Positions 1 to 12,194 of a stretch of DNA of 64,000 nt are shown here, in pieces. The position numbers and the translations under genes are program-made. The notes under the pieces were generated by a model. The model saw only the letters and a list, made by a program, of their open reading frames with translations, had not been told where the DNA came from and did no database searches. Position 1 is the first letter of the stretch. Every line of letters begins with the position of its first letter. The stretch comes from Rhyzopertha dominica (Eukaryota; Arthropoda; Insecta; Coleoptera; Bostrichidae), in NCBI GenBank assembly GCA_025024175.1, contig QCXZ01000064.1:20146286-20210285 (forward strand), read 5' to 3'.

Positions 1-431
1 ATTACATTTTGGAGAAGTACCGGTAAGATATTTCTTAAAACATATAGATAAGTTTTCGGATAATCTGTTCCCTTTAAGGCCTGAACCAATTGCAAGTGAT
101 ACGGATGAAATTGATCGCCTTTAATTATTCGGTGTACTGAAGACAGACTAATACCGCCTGCTCTTGAGACTACCCTTTGACCAATATGAGGATTTTTGTC
201 AATCATTTCAAATACTCTTATTTCATTGTCAGGGCCTGTTGCTGTTCTTTCGCTTGACTTTTTCAGTGGCGGCCAGTTTGTCCTTAAAGTTAATGCAAGT
301 CTCTTGAAAATTGTATCGGCAGGAGCTCTTCTATTTGGAAAATGTTGTCTGTATAAACGGGCAGCGGAAGCATTTTTCTTGCATTCACCATAAATTAAAA
401 TCATATTAGTTTTTTCATCATTTGAATACAT
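1..431 (-). CDS. mariner-like transposase, N-terminal half (partial)
   Basis: Cut-and-paste transposase of the IS630/Tc1/mariner type, DNA-binding half only. The minus-strand frame starts at ATG 429-431 and stays open for about 143 codons to the window edge. It shows the paired helix-turn-helix region typical of insect mariner-like transposases: a first block around MILIYGECKKNASAARLY and HFPNRRAP near residues 10-40, then a second block with SVHRIIKGDQFHPYHLQLVQ near residues 100-120. That last motif precedes the DDE catalytic domain in this family. The last ~20 residues before the edge (around YPKTYLYVLRN) fit the family poorly, so a frameshift may lie just there. The absence of stops over 143 codons makes this one of the youngest coding relics in the window. 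The catalytic domain is not present, so activity cannot be judged. Confidence 0.7.
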   Translation of the reverse strand, partial: MYSNDEKTNMILIYGECKKNASAARLYRQHFPNRRAPADTIFKRLALTLRTNWPPLKKSSERTATGPDNEIRVFEMIDKNPHIGQRVVSRAGGISLSSVHRIIKGDQFHPYHLQLVQALKGTDYPKTYLYVLRNILPVLLQNV

Positions 432-602
432 TTTGACTTTTAATAAATACAGTGACAGGAACCATAGCGCATACCCGTCAGGGATTCCCAATTTATTTTT
501 AAAATAATACCATTATGTAAAATAACCACATTGACCATGAGAATATATTTTGGGTTGCATTTTTAATTTCGTCAGGGTCATTATCATTCGTGAAACATCC
601 TG
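1..602 (-). mobile_element. Tc1/mariner-like element, truncated by window start
   Basis: On the minus strand a transposase frame runs off the window start, and the element's outer end lies near position 602. Reading the minus strand inward from 602 gives CAGGATGTTTCACG, close to the CAGGGTG-type ends of insect mariner relatives. It is preceded by TG where a TA target would be expected, so the target copy is probably mutated. About 170 bp of AT-rich leader separate this end from the ATG at 431. The other terminus lies outside the window, so length and target duplication cannot be checked. Confidence 0.6.
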
Positions 603-3600
603 CATATCCGAATGAGCACGTAGGACTCAGGGAGAGTTGTAGAATGCCCACTCCTATCACCAAATTTTACTCCTTTAGATTCCTTTATCCGGGCCACTTA
701 AAAGGTGGAGTACAAGTAGATCGTTACTTGTGTATTTAATATATTAACTAATTTTTGTTGTTTTCTTTTATATAATTTATATATTTTTAGATAATAAGGG
801 CTTAAATAAATGCCTTGTGAATCATAAGTTATATGTTGCAGCGTTTTATTTTTTCGAATTTTGTGCATATTTTGAATTTTATGTGCTACTTTATCGACAG
901 TCTGTATAATAGTCTCAACTGATATTACTCAGTACTCAAATTCTTGACTTTGTGTCGGTTTTTATATGTTTGAATATTCTGTGTTTGTGTTCACTCGGAG
1001 ACAGTTATTGGTGCACGATGAGATCGACCATGAAGATGTCCACCACAGCAGTGTGCGAAACCTCAGCGAGGAGGAAATCGCTACGACCCCGCCAGCTAAC
1101 CCGGAATCATGTAACAATACATTCACAGTTATCCTTCTGATTCATTAAATATAACTACGAATATTATTCCAAATTCAATGCAACCATATGTATTTATGAT
1201 TCATAGCATCTTTCACTGAAGATTGCTATGGCGCCCTCTTCAACTGTACTTATTCACCTTCGACACACCTAAAAAGAAATAAATGACTGTACATGAATAA
1301 GTTCTGCTCAGTTAAAGTTACGTTTCTATTTTTTATTTATGTTATATTCTTACAGATACGTTTTCATCTAAAGAAAATGGAAGTAAACCACAGAGCTGTC
1401 ACTTTAAGGCACGTTTTTTTCAACAACCTTTACAACTAGCTAGTAAATGTTAAAACATTACACACTAATGCATTTATAGAAAACTAGCCATTAGTTATTT
1501 CCGTGATTTCACAACTAGTATACAGTATACAGTACAGTATAGTATACAGGTGTACCCCAGAAATGTGTAATACCAGTATTATTAGCGACATAACCACCCC
1601 GCCTCTATTTGGGTAATAGGTAGGTGTAAATGAAATAGGAAATATATGCTAGTAATAGAGTTGCTGTTTTTGCACTTAATTTTAATCTGAAACATTAAAA
1701 TTGTGATTTTTTTTGCAAATAACTCAATACTATAAAATGCACTATGTTTCAGGGAAAAGAAACACAATCAGTCTTTATTTAGCTAAAGGCTTTGTCAATG
1801 AACGGATCTTTTAACCCGAATACAACATTCTACGCCAGACCATCTCTTGGTTTAGCGATGATATTAGTATCATCTTAAAAGTAAATACATTATTGCTTTC
1901 GTAGTAAATACACCTCTCGTCCCCCACAATCTTTGACCGTGTTGAGCTTAGGATGAAATCCGGGTTTATGTATTAGACCTGACTTCTAAATGCGAGCATG
2001 CAGAAATTGCTAGTGGCTTTCAAACAAAGTGCAACATGACCTCAGTTATATTTGAGTTGCTAAGGCGTTCATAAGTTTAGGTGGCGAATGCATGCTATAT
2101 GTTATCTAGAGTGTTTGCTTTTAAGGTATAAGTTTTATAAAATCAAATTTAGTTATTGAAGATGATACAGATGTAGAGTAGCATTAACAGCAATAAAAGA
2201 AAGGAAATTAAAAAAGCCAACATGCAGGACGTCGTTGACTTTAGGAAATAATAAAATAATTGTCAATTAAAATCGCTAGCCCCCTTTATCGTGCATAACA
2301 TTTCTGCCATGCTAGCGTTTTTGTTAACTAATACTTCGATAGCCGAATCAAGGAGAACTGTGATCGGTATACCTTTCATCGAATTTGTTGACAACATCTG
2401 AAGAAATACAATAAAATAGNCTGTTTCACGTTCTAGCATGTCCTTGTAATAAAAATGTTTTCGTGATCTTGAAAATATCGATAAATTAAAAATGATCATT
2501 AGTTACACAGGCTATTTAATATTATTGAGTTTCTTGTAAAATTAATGCCCCCGAATAAATAATCTATTAAATTGAAGACGGCGCTGAAGTTATGCAGATA
2601 CTTATTTGTACTGTTAGAATAAAACCAATCTATTAAATGGGACGTCGATGATTGCCCTAACACCTCCTTTCCTACCGGAGCTTGGCCCGAAATTAAATCT
2701 TTCTAGGTAGCTGAGGAAAATAATAATTAACCGAGCTTGTCTGCTGAACAATGCTGATTTATGCTTCGGCATTCATCGTTTACGGTTTACGTGGGCCTAG
2801 GGTGGGGATAATAATATCGCCCTTTTATATCTGAATTTCATTTTTCCATTGTCGTAACTCATTCGTTGTGACACTCACGCAGAAGGCTTAAATTTCGGCC
2901 GTGAAATTGCACGAATTTTATTTATGATCCTTTTTCATAAATCACTTGCACCATCATAAATTTATTTTTACATAATATTTCTCTTTCGCAGTGAATACGC
3001 TTGGTACAACCGATCCACGCAACCGTGAAAAGCGGCCCGTGATACACGTATTTAATTTATGTCTCTTTCAACGTCGCGAAACAAGACGTATAGCCCGAGA
3101 AAAATACACATCACGTTATTAACTGAAACACATCATCGCGACCTTAAAATTACGCTTCCGCGGCAAATGTCGACGATTTTTCAATACCCTGATAAAAAGC
3201 CAACTCCTTAACGACCTGCTTCTGGAAAAGCAAACATAAGGATGGCGTAATTGATCTCTCGGCTATTAATCAGAGCAGGACCCAGATAAACTCCGCTCTG
3301 TGTTTATCACTCTTAATAATATATTTTGTCCTGAAATCCTGCCAAGTTTTTCGGTTTTCAATGGGATTGTGTCTACGGTTTTTATTTTAATGGTCCGTGA
3401 AACAATATTTTTGATGTGCTAATTTTGTGATGTCGTTGAGATATTTTCTGGTAACTGCTTCCAGACAGTTTTTGTTGTAGTTCTTTGTCATCGTTCTCTA
3501 CAATGTACTGGCTTACATTTGGCTTGTGTACAGATACAACAGTTGAACCTTGTATTTGATCAAAAACGATCGTTAACAGGGTCAAAATTATTTGCGGAGA

Positions 3601-4589
3601 TATGAAACTTATTATTATAAGTGTTCGTTCGTGGTGCCATATGGTGAAAATATCAAGCAGGTAATTATTTTATTGTACTCGGAAGTAACTTCACATATCC
3701 CAATTCGCACTGAAATAGGTGTAGGAGTACGAATCGCGAAATCAGCGCATAATATGAAGGAACATGTAAGCTTGCTCGTTTCGAAAGTATTCTTATTATT
3801 TTTATTCATAATTAATTAACTACAACGGCAGAAAGTTTTATCTTTAATGGCCAGATATAAAATCACATCAGTAGAAAGAATATAAAACTGGCAATATACG
3901 TCGCTTTTAAACAAAAATTGGAATGTGAGTTTTTGTCATGAACTCAGCTATCCTAAGTTGATGGGTATTGTAATACTTTTGCGGTTAATCAATTATTCCG
4001 GCCAACACTTAATTTGAAGTTTAGATTCAATTCAATTAAAACACTGCATGAGTTTTTTAAGATTTATAGTCAGTTGAACATAATTTTTCTAATGAGGGTA
4101 AAATGGTGCGCCTCAAATGACCGAGAACGAGTTGGAATGACTGTAATAGGGTGGGAATATAGGGATATCTTTATAATACATACCGTTTAATTCCATGAAA
4201 AGGCCAACCAACAAGAAACAAAAACAAAAAGTAGATATGTGATGCTAGTAAAAAATAAAAAAGACACTACTTCATATCCAGATCTAAATGTGCAGAAAAT
4301 AAAAGAAAAATTTATAGGTCTAGAGATCTTTAAAAAAATTGTTTCTGTTATGCTTATCATTACAATGCATTAGGTAAAATAACCACGAGGTTATCGTTAA
4401 CTAATGTTGCTGAAGGCAAGCTAATAGTCCAAAACAATTAATTTTATATCGTACTTAGGTTTCGTTTCCATCTACTATTTGTATTATAAAAGCAAGTTGC
4501 AAAAAAGTGTAAATGTTTGTACACGAGAGAGAAAAAACATTTCCAAACAATTTTGAACAAATATGAATTTGCTTATCATTGCTATCATT
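603..4589. other. AT-rich stretch without recognised gene
   Basis: No frame here resembles a known protein. A short open stretch at about 1000-1145 is acidic but has no recognisable motif. A local cluster of GTATACA-like repeats occurs at about 1519-1550. Around 2640-3330 the sequence is clearly richer in G and C than its flanks and includes several TTTATG/CATAAA homeodomain-type words, but no frame is sustained; it may be conserved non-coding DNA. Confidence 0.5.
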
Positions 4590-6255
4590 AGGATAACTTG
4601 ACTTCCGAAAATGGGAATCAAATGGCAAATCATTCAAAACCAGATCGTTTAGATGACTTACCTACTAACATTAGACAAAACAATAAGACTCACCAAGACA
4701 TTAGGCTTATTGTGGGAATCACAGTCTGAGTTATTAAAGTACACAGTTCAATTATCTCCGAAACAAAGCGTCACCAAGCACAACATTTTATCAACAATAT
4801 CGGTAATATTTGATGCAATAAACCCGTTAGGCCCGGTAATCGTTTTGGTAAAATTAATAATGCAAAACTGGAAACTAAAAATTGATCGAGACTATTCCGT
4901 ACTGTACGTAAATTTTTATAAATGCAGACACAGCACTAGTCAATTAAAAACATTTGTTGCAAACAGAGTTAAAGAAATATAACATTTAAAAAAATCGTCG
5001 CAATGGAATCACGCAAGAAAGAACAGAACCTCGAGGGCTCCTCCAGATGACAAAATCCAAACTGTGCTAATATGGACCCCGATTCTTGATTTCCAATAAA
5101 TGCGAGCACTGATAACATTGAAAATTCAAAACATCCAGGAGCAAAAAAAAACTACGTGCTTTGCCGAGTGCAGTGAAAAACACTATTGATCTAATGTCTC
5201 AGCAAACTTAGGAAGATAACAGATATATGTCTTAATTTTTAACAAGAACTTTAGGAAACTAGAAACACGAGGGCATAATAACAGTTGACGAATTAGAAAA
5301 CGCCACAATAATTTTAATTAAGATCACACAGATGCATTAGTTTTCTTATTAAATTACGCAACTCTATCAGCTAGCAAACACATTTCTAACGAGGCAACTT
5401 AGTTTCTGTAAGATAGATTATTATTACGTCGAATACGTAATGCTAACATACTCAAAAACATCCTATCGTTTTGCCCGAGGAACACTCCTTAAAAGACTTT
5501 TTTTGATAATATGCTCAATTAATTATAGCAGCAATTTGATTAAAACACNGCACAAAAATACAGANGAAGCAACTTTACGAAAATAGCGTAAAATTCTGCA
5601 GAACCAATCCACCCATATTAAATAAGAGAACGGGNGATTAACCATTTATTTGTATCAATATCTCTCAACCGTTAATTCATACTAATGTTAATGTTTTTTG
5701 GCCTTCCAAACTTATTGTAAAGGGAAGTAGATGGCCAAAGCATACGACAGTTTTTGTATGCCTTTCTGTGAAGACACACTTATAATTAGTTAACGATCTT
5801 TCCTCAGGAAGTTTTATCCCTTCGTTGCTTAAAACCTAGGCACGGGAAAATCAAACATTTCAAGGATACGGTACATACTTTGTTGTAGTTGAAGACAAAA
5901 TTCACTTTTTATTAGGTATCTAATTTAATCATAAGTTATTGAAGTCTGTTCCGAGCGGAACACTACCATCTCTTGTTGGACTATGGGATGTGGAAAAATT
6001 CCAGCAACAATTCTGAAGACGTTTGTCTCGAAAATACCTAACACAATTACAACAGAGATCAAAATGAAAGCAACACAAAATCAATGTGAACGCAAGGATC
6101 ACCATTCTCCACCACCAGTGGAATGGAAATCAGGTATTCTTACTCTCCCAGGAGCAGATAATATCGTCAGGGTAGTTATTGTCCAGCCAGCCAAGAGTAT
6201 CATCAAGGTTCCAGTAGTGCGGCTATGTGTACTACCAGTTACTGATATAATATAG
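4590..6255 (+). pseudogene. BEL/Pao retrotransposon pol relic
   Basis: Remains of a BEL/Pao polyprotein in the correct order but with stops, frameshifts and internal losses. At about 4594-4625 FRKWESN matches the end of the reverse transcriptase core. At 4690-4890 LGLLWES and NILSTISVIFDAINPLGPV match the Pao-specific segment after the RT. At 4935-4980 QLKTFVANRVKEI matches the segment ending in the RNase H region, followed by a decayed WRHV-type block at about 5000. At 5280-5500 weak matches to the integrase zinc-finger region occur (RIRNANILKN). At 5740-5930 FVCLSVK and DLSSGSFIPSL match the integrase core, and at 5960-6010 PSLVGLWDVEKFQQQF matches its GGLWE motif. At 6085-6255 the frame ends in PGADNIVRVVIVQPAK and VVRLCVLP, the usual BEL/Pao C-terminus. 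About 150 codons between the Pao segment and the RNase H end are missing. No protein can be made from it. Confidence 0.85.
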
Positions 6256-6279
6256 TGATATGCATACACTAATTTTTTC

Positions 6280-6474
6280 AAGGTGGGCGGCATGCTTAAT
6301 TATTGGGTTTTCTCTACTATAATACCTCCTTGCGACTACTGGTAAATATCGTTTTCCTCATTGACTCGCCTTCATTCTTATCAGTTGTTTCACACAGGCG
6401 CTCTGGTCGTCGAGTCGGATAATAATCGTTCCGCCGTCCAACATAGGTTAATAGTATTTTTTTCTCCATTTACA
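6280..6474 (+). repeat. possible BEL/Pao 3' LTR start with polypurine tract
   Basis: About 25 bp after the pol stop there is a purine-rich AAGGTGGGCGGCA (6280-6292), followed at 6293 by TGCTTAATTATTGGG. In BEL/Pao elements a polypurine tract directly precedes an LTR beginning with TG, so this is the expected place and shape. The LTR end is uncertain; a CA at about 6473-6474 (TTTACA) is one option. No second LTR copy was found upstream of the pol relic, so this rests on position and form only. Confidence 0.35.
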
Positions 6475-7687
6475 GGTTCGTGATTTAATCAAAATAAACA
6501 AAATTGAATCAACAGCCCTAAAAAAAAGTATATTTATATAAGGGGTTTATCATCGCAAGAGATTAGTAAAGATATGGTATAACGGTATAAGTGTTGGGTG
6601 AGTGTAACCACCAAAGGAAATATTAATTGTTCATGATATGATGTAAAATGGCTACCCTCATATTGTAGATTACTTACACCACCTACACACAAGGGGTATC
6701 CGTGTTATACAAACAAGCATCAAAGGTATATGCTTATAAAGCGTACAGCTTCCCTTGCCCTCGATATAAAACAGAGTCGCAAGCTAAACGCGTCGTCATG
6801 AGTGTTCCGCGCTGTCTCAACGTAAACTCTGTTAAACTGCCGTCACACCTTAATTTCCCCTTCCGTATACGCGACCTCCTCGCAAGTCGGCACACGGTTT
6901 TCAGGAATCCACTGAAAACGTCTGAAATATTAAGGACGTCATCCGTGTCTGGAGCGGCGCATTTTTCTCACGTATTTGTGTACGCCGCGGGGAAAGAAAG
7001 CGTTAAGGCAGCCTTCCCCTGGAACTGGGTCCGGCACAAACTGACGTTTATGTAATTTATAGAAGAGCAAAGTCGGTATTCCGCGACCGAGTTTAAATTC
7101 CCAAACTAAATTGTAGACACGATTTGCATACCCAGTCGGCATTCCGGTATTTATGCACCATCGCCGGAGAATTATTTATAATAATCTCTCTCCCCTAAAC
7201 ACAGAAATGCACACTGTGATTGTTAACTGAATAAACTTGTGGCGGAGCTGAGATGGCTGCCTGTTCAATTTGTGGAGAGCTGATAAACCATCGAGCTTGA
7301 GTTCTAAGAGGTACTCTACTTGGGTAATCACTGATAACTCCCCTGAATCAGGACCTTTTAGTTAATTAATTTCTCTATGATTAATCAAAGCTCATACAGA
7401 TGTCGAGTTCTGACTTTGTTGTTGATCTGCAACTCGTGAGTAATGTTATAATAACCTCCTAATCCGGTTTAAATATTTACTGAAATTAATAATTACGTTT
7501 GGGAATTAGTACCATTTTTTTTTATTTAATACGCACCGATCAGACGGTCACTAATTCGAGCCGAGTTTAAGTAAATAATTTTATATCATCGGTCTGCATC
7601 AAGCAGCAGCAACGGCAACAAGTTTCTTTCGTTAATTACAAAAAGCGTTATCCAAACAGGTTCCACAGGTGTCAATGCCGGTTTTTA
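6475..7687. other. no recognised gene; GC-richer island 6740-7060
   Basis: A 117-codon open stretch on the plus strand (6702-7055) falls in an island richer in G, C and CpG than the surroundings. Its translation shows no domain and it overlaps a minus-strand open stretch, as expected from composition alone. I see no splice-site arrangement or start context that would make it a gene. It may be a conserved non-coding or regulatory block. Confidence 0.45.
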
Positions 7688-8192
7688 TTCATTTGATGAT
7701 AATTGTAAAGCTGGTCATACCTTATTTACTTAAATAAATCTCTTACATCATTTATATGTCCATACTGAAGATCCCCTGTAGCTTGGCAGTAACATAACTC
7801 TACCTCAGATATTGCACAACAAATTTTGTTGCTTATTATGCGGTATATCTTGATATTCGTGTCTGTTTCTGGCTTCTGCAAAATTCGTGGCTTTTCTTTG
7901 TACATCTGACTTTAAAATTCCAATTGAAAAGCCCAGTGGGCTTAAATCAGCAGACCATGCAGGATGTTGAATAATCTCCCCGTATCCTTTCCACTGATCT
8001 GCGAAATTTTATATCCACACACTGAAGACCACTGCTTCAAAGGTCGCAGAGTACCGTTCAAATCCGCAAATTGCAATCGAACTGCTATTACTAAATTAAT
8101 CTTTTAACTTATTGAAAGGTGCTTCAAAAGGGCACCAAAAAAGGAAAAGGCGGAGGTCACTTTACATTTTTGTAGAATTATCATCAAATGAA
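7688..8192 (-). mobile_element. 505-bp deleted mariner-like element with TIRs
   Basis: Inverted termini TTCATTTGATGATAATT lie at 7688-7704 and, as reverse complement, at 8176-8192. Each is flanked by TA (7686-7687 and 8193-8194), the Tc1/mariner target duplication. The right terminus continues CTACAAAAATGTAAAG where the left has TGTAAAG, so the left arm has lost about 9 bp. The interior keeps only the C-terminal part of a transposase on the minus strand; most of the coding region is deleted. Confidence 0.75.
7805..8003 (-). pseudogene. mariner-like transposase C-terminal fragment
   Basis: Minus-strand translation from about 8003 gives QWKGYGEIIQHPAW, then SADLSPLGFSIGILKSDV, matching the block around the third catalytic acid in mariner relatives (consensus roughly WPARSPDLSPLDFFLWG.LK..VY). 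A stop follows at 7805-7807, close to the expected C-terminus. The first two catalytic acids are absent because the middle of the element is deleted. The aspartate of the SPDL motif is retained as SADL. Confidence 0.65.
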
Positions 8193-8722
8193 TAACAACA
8201 ATACTAATAGCTGCAGAACCTGCTTCGATATCGCTTTTTTTTTCGCTATCGCAGCATACAAAACAAACACCCGGTCGTTTCAAAGGTAAACAAGCAATAC
8301 ATATCCATGCGCAAAAAGATTGCTACGTTGCCTTAAAAAAATACGCTTCCATGATAATGTGATGCCATACTTAAAAGTGGGCTAATTAAAAAAAATTATT
8401 ACAAAAAACTGATTTCGTATTTTTATATTATAGTTTTCATAAATGCACAGAGACGTCAACGTGTTAACCTGTATCAAGTTGCTCAACTGTAAAGTAACTG
8501 TGGGGGATCTACTTCGCAAACAAAATTTGGCTCTGAAATAGATCAAACAATTTTTGACCGAGTGCGAAATACTATCATCTATCTCAGTATACGTGTTCTT
8601 GCAGCCGATCGCTTTAACCAAGCCGTAAACTGCTATTATGGTTAAAATTAAATATATTTATAGATTATACATTGCTAGAATTTAATGGTTTGCCTGATTA
8701 TCAATTAATTAAATATGTCATC

Positions 8723-9160
8723 AGTAAAAAAACTGATGCCCTCAGTGCCATCTAAGCGGAACTCTGCCACCTAGGCAGTCTACGACAGCCACAGACCTAA
8801 TGCAAATTCCTACCGATGACATCGCTGAAGTTACTCCATAAGCTGGATGAAATAAGTCATCTGCCATGGTCACTCCACTCTTACCCTACGATTAGTTTCG
8901 CCCTATTGGGACTCCTCAGGCAGGGGTAGAGAGTAAACTGACTAAAGCAGGCCGTTATACACAGTTATAGACCGCTTAGCTGGCTAAGTTCCGCTTGGAT
9001 GCCACTGAGGGCATCAGCTCTTTTACTAACCGGTCCGCATGCCGGGGTTAAAGGCGACGGTATGCTTTGGTCAGGTTACTCTCTACCTTTACCTGATGAG
9101 CTCCAATGGGGCAAAACTAGTCATAGGGTGAGAGTGGATTGACCATGGCAGATGACCTAT
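8723..9160. repeat. interleaved inverted repeats A-B-A'-B'
   Basis: Two long inverted repeat pairs overlap. A (8723-8781, 59 nt, containing CTGATGCCCTCAGTG) is matched by its reverse complement A' at 8969-9027. B (8852-8942, ~91 nt, containing CATCTGCCATGGTCA) is matched by B' at 9069-9160. Identity is high in both pairs by eye. Because the order is A-B-A'-B' and not A-B-B'-A', the arms cannot be drawn as one simple hairpin. The simplest history is a repeat A..B' into which an inverted copy of itself (B..A') inserted. No coding sequence is present. Confidence 0.85.
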
Positions 9161-10909
9161 CTAATCAAACAGGAGCATGTGTTTAGAAATTGTGGGCTAA
9201 AGCGATTGCATTTTAAGGAATGTGGTTTACAAAGAATCTTTGCAATTCATATTAAATTTCGCATCGTAGGGAACTTGGTTGTAGTAAATTTTACGCTTCT
9301 TGGAGGCGTAATATGTAACCAAGGGTACTAATTATACAGCCACTGGGCAGATCTCCCTGAACAACGCAAATTTGTCAAGATGCATTTGCCAGAAACAAAC
9401 CCATGTTGGCATTCCGTTATAATACGGTTACATGTAAAAAACAAGTGCAACGCATTCCCAGTAGATTTGATGGTATACAAGAGCAGCAACACTTTAAACA
9501 AATTATAGGCCTCAAGAAGCAAATAAAGATACCTATCTGTTTTTCATTTCTAATGTTAACATGAGGAGCATTTATTAAATTTACCACTTCGCAAACCTCC
9601 AAAAGTCATAGCAGGTTTTGTTAAGAATAATCGCTGGTTTTAGATGAAAGCAATGCATACTAGCCCATTTTGCTCACTCATATAAAAGTAAAATTTGGTG
9701 CTTAGTGAGGACTAAAATACACAGACACTTTGTTTCAGAGCAATGACATGCCAAACTATGCCACGTTGCGTGCCGTATTTCTTGATTGTGCACATTGCTT
9801 CAATGCCATATGAAATCACGAAACGCAATGTTGCCATCACATATTATGTATATTAGAACGACTACATTCTATGGCCACGATTACCTTCTGGATAATGTAT
9901 ACATGCATGATTTTTTTACATGTTTGTTATGTCATGTGGTCATTTCCTATACTGTTTGGCACAACCGTAATATGTGCAAGCAACCGTGGTTTACCACCCT
10001 TTCGGTTAGTACAGTTTCATTCATATTCTGTCGTCAATAAATATACTTGATCCAAAGTTGAGCGTTAAACAACAAAAATCCATCACACGTTCATACGCAA
10101 AACTGATGAAATGGGGTCGAAATTACGTGTGATGAAGTGTAGTGTGGTGGCACTGCGATGCATGGTACAAGTGTGCACGCATATTGTGTTTGTTCTCCCC
10201 ACTTTGCTGCAAAATAGCGTGTCGTTGCATAGAAACAATATATCTCTACTTTAACAGTTTTGGTTATTTAGTTGGTATTCCTGCCTGGCGAGCTAAAACA
10301 ACAGCTAAATTCAAAGGTAATGTAATTCGCCTGAATTAGCAATATAGACGTCACTTTTATGACAAGTGAGGTGATAATGCATCCGAAATATTTTCCATTG
10401 GCAAAATACCCTGCAATTAGATCTTCTATCAGAATTAGACTGAACTAATCTAACTCGTTGCATTTATCTGATTGTTGCAAATATACATTTAAAAACTGGT
10501 ATTTATGTCCAATTTGGTATATATGTTCACCTATTACTTTTAATACATTCAGTGCTAATCGAATTATTATGGAGGGTTTATTTCGTAGCCTTATGTTGTT
10601 AACTCTGGGGGCAGGACAATGATCTTCAATAAGGCTTCTTCTTATTATTATTTCCTTTAATAATGTAGCGCAAATTATATATTCCAAAGTCTCTTTGTCA
10701 TTTGTAGCGTTATTTCCGCTTGCACAACTCAATAAGGAAGTAATGATATCAGATATTTATTTCTTGTCTTCCCCACTGCTGCACTTTTTAAATAATTTGT
10801 ACTTTTTGTAGACTACTGCATATATTACTTTACTCATTAGTTAGTTCACTGTGAGTACTATAATAACTGTATTGATCCCTAACATGCCGTAAATTTAAAC
10901 CCAGATTAC
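9161..10909. other. AT-rich, possible LINE scrap, otherwise nothing seen
   Basis: Apart from a short LINE-like fragment at 9352-9425 no protein similarity is recognised. Open stretches at 9786-10040, 10142-10339 (plus) and 10445-10732 (minus) have compositions and residue patterns expected of non-coding DNA. Confidence 0.4.
9352..9425 (-). pseudogene. possible LINE reverse transcriptase scrap
   Basis: Minus-strand translation contains IITECQHGFVSGKCILTNL. This resembles the (D/N).QHGF..GRS..TNL motif of Jockey/CR1-like reverse transcriptases; the LINE at 13.5 kb reads DNSQHGFVRGRSTSTNL at the same place. The similarity stops on both sides, so this would be a very small remnant, and chance cannot be excluded. 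Confidence 0.3.
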
Positions 10910-11057
10910 CATGACTAACTCGCGCAGATGCGGTCCACATTCTTTCTCAACTTCACGCAATAACCCATCAGCGTTTTGGAATACTTCCAAACCTCTTACT
11001 GGTTCTCCTTCCCTCCGCGGTCTGTACAGGTCGTACGTCTTCTGGATGCTTTGATCC
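10910..11057 (-). CDS. candidate internal exon of an unidentified gene
   Basis: On the minus strand a 148-nt segment is bounded by a good acceptor (GCATTCCCTCAG before 11057) and a donor (ATG/GTAATC after 10910). Between them one frame is open, giving 49 codons with phase 1 at the start and phase 0 at the end. The residues are charged and hydrophilic (for example YDLYRPRREGEPVRG and LLREVEKECGPHLREL) and do not look like random AT-rich translation. The segment is also richer in GC than its flanks. I do not recognise the protein. No partner exon was identified within several kb on either side, so it could be a single exon of a gene with long introns, or an exon relic. Confidence 0.4.
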
Positions 11058-12194
11058 CTGAGGGAATGCAGATAACTTTACAGTGATCCGAAGTCTGTTC
11101 GCGGGTAATTTACTCCGAGTATGTGTTAATCACACGCCGGTTTGATGTACACCTTCCGCGTGTCGCCAGGGTGCGTACGGAGCGCTGCGTGCCTGATGTT
11201 TATAAATGTGTATAGTGTATATCACGTATGCCGGTTTCGAAGGTGCTGAATACTAAAATGGTAAATAACGTCGTGAATGGGGTGCCAAGTGTTACGTATT
11301 TCTCGAATCTCATTTCCCTTTTTTATATACATTAATCCAATCATACTGAGATCTTGTACAACATAGAGATATCAAGTACAGTCTATCGGATTGGCATCTT
11401 TCGTGCACTTCCAGTTATACCGGAAGTAGGCGCTAACTTCATTATTTTAAATGGAATACTCTGTATGTTATTACGTTCCTAGCTTTTTCATTGAAATTTA
11501 GTATAGTATTTTGTATAGTATAAATTACATAGTTTTGTAGCATTTACGTTTTTTCCGAAAAATGTGACGTCTTCGTTGACGTCGAAAAATAATTATTTTT
11601 TGAAAACGGAGTTAGGTAAAAGTTAACTGTCTTCACTATGTTGTGGATTAGGAAGAGCACTCCTAATTACATTTAAATGCTAGTTGTCCAGTTTTAATAC
11701 TTACTAGAATATAGATGTTCAGATTCAGGAATTTTAATCATGACATTTGTTCCCCCAGTAAATGTAGACTGCAATTGTCTTTAATTTGACATAGGGTTAT
11801 GGATAGTTGCCTTCCGTAGTTTATGATGTATCCGTTAAAAACTGTTTTTGCTAGTTACTTTATTTATATCTGACTTGTTTGTTTATAATATTTAAAAAAA
11901 ACATAATGAAAAGGAATATAAGTGGCAACAAGAGGCAAACAGAAGATAAAATAAGAATTCTTAGCATTGCAAATAACATCTAAAACTTTCGAAATGAGTA
12001 AAACTATGACCAATCTATTTACTGCTGGAAGCATCTCTGTGGACTGTTTAAAACATATGAACTATTTGAACTCTGATATTTTGAATTTATTTTGCATTCA
12101 TGGGGAATGGATAAAGAACGTTTCCTAAACTTGCCAGCAATTAACGAGAAAAGAGTTTAGACAAATTGAAGCAGTCTTTTTTATAAATAATAGA
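11058..12194. other. no recognised gene
   Basis: Mostly AT-rich. The first ~170 bp stay GC-richer and adjoin the candidate exon. The word TAAATGGAATACTCTGTATG at 11448-11467 resembles the end of a CAGAGT-type mariner element, but I found no partner terminus. Confidence 0.35.

Noticed and set aside
952..1148. overlapping short frames with an acidic patch
   Set aside because: Two frames overlap over the same bases and neither shows similarity or splice signals; not enough to call an exon.
6702..7055. 117-codon open frame on the plus strand
   Set aside because: Lies in a GC-richer island, shows no domain, has no supporting splice or promoter signs and is matched by an overlapping open frame on the other strand.
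8040..8075. GTTCAAATCC resembling a tRNA T-loop
   Set aside because: No A box or foldable arms upstream, and the site lies inside the deleted mariner-like element.
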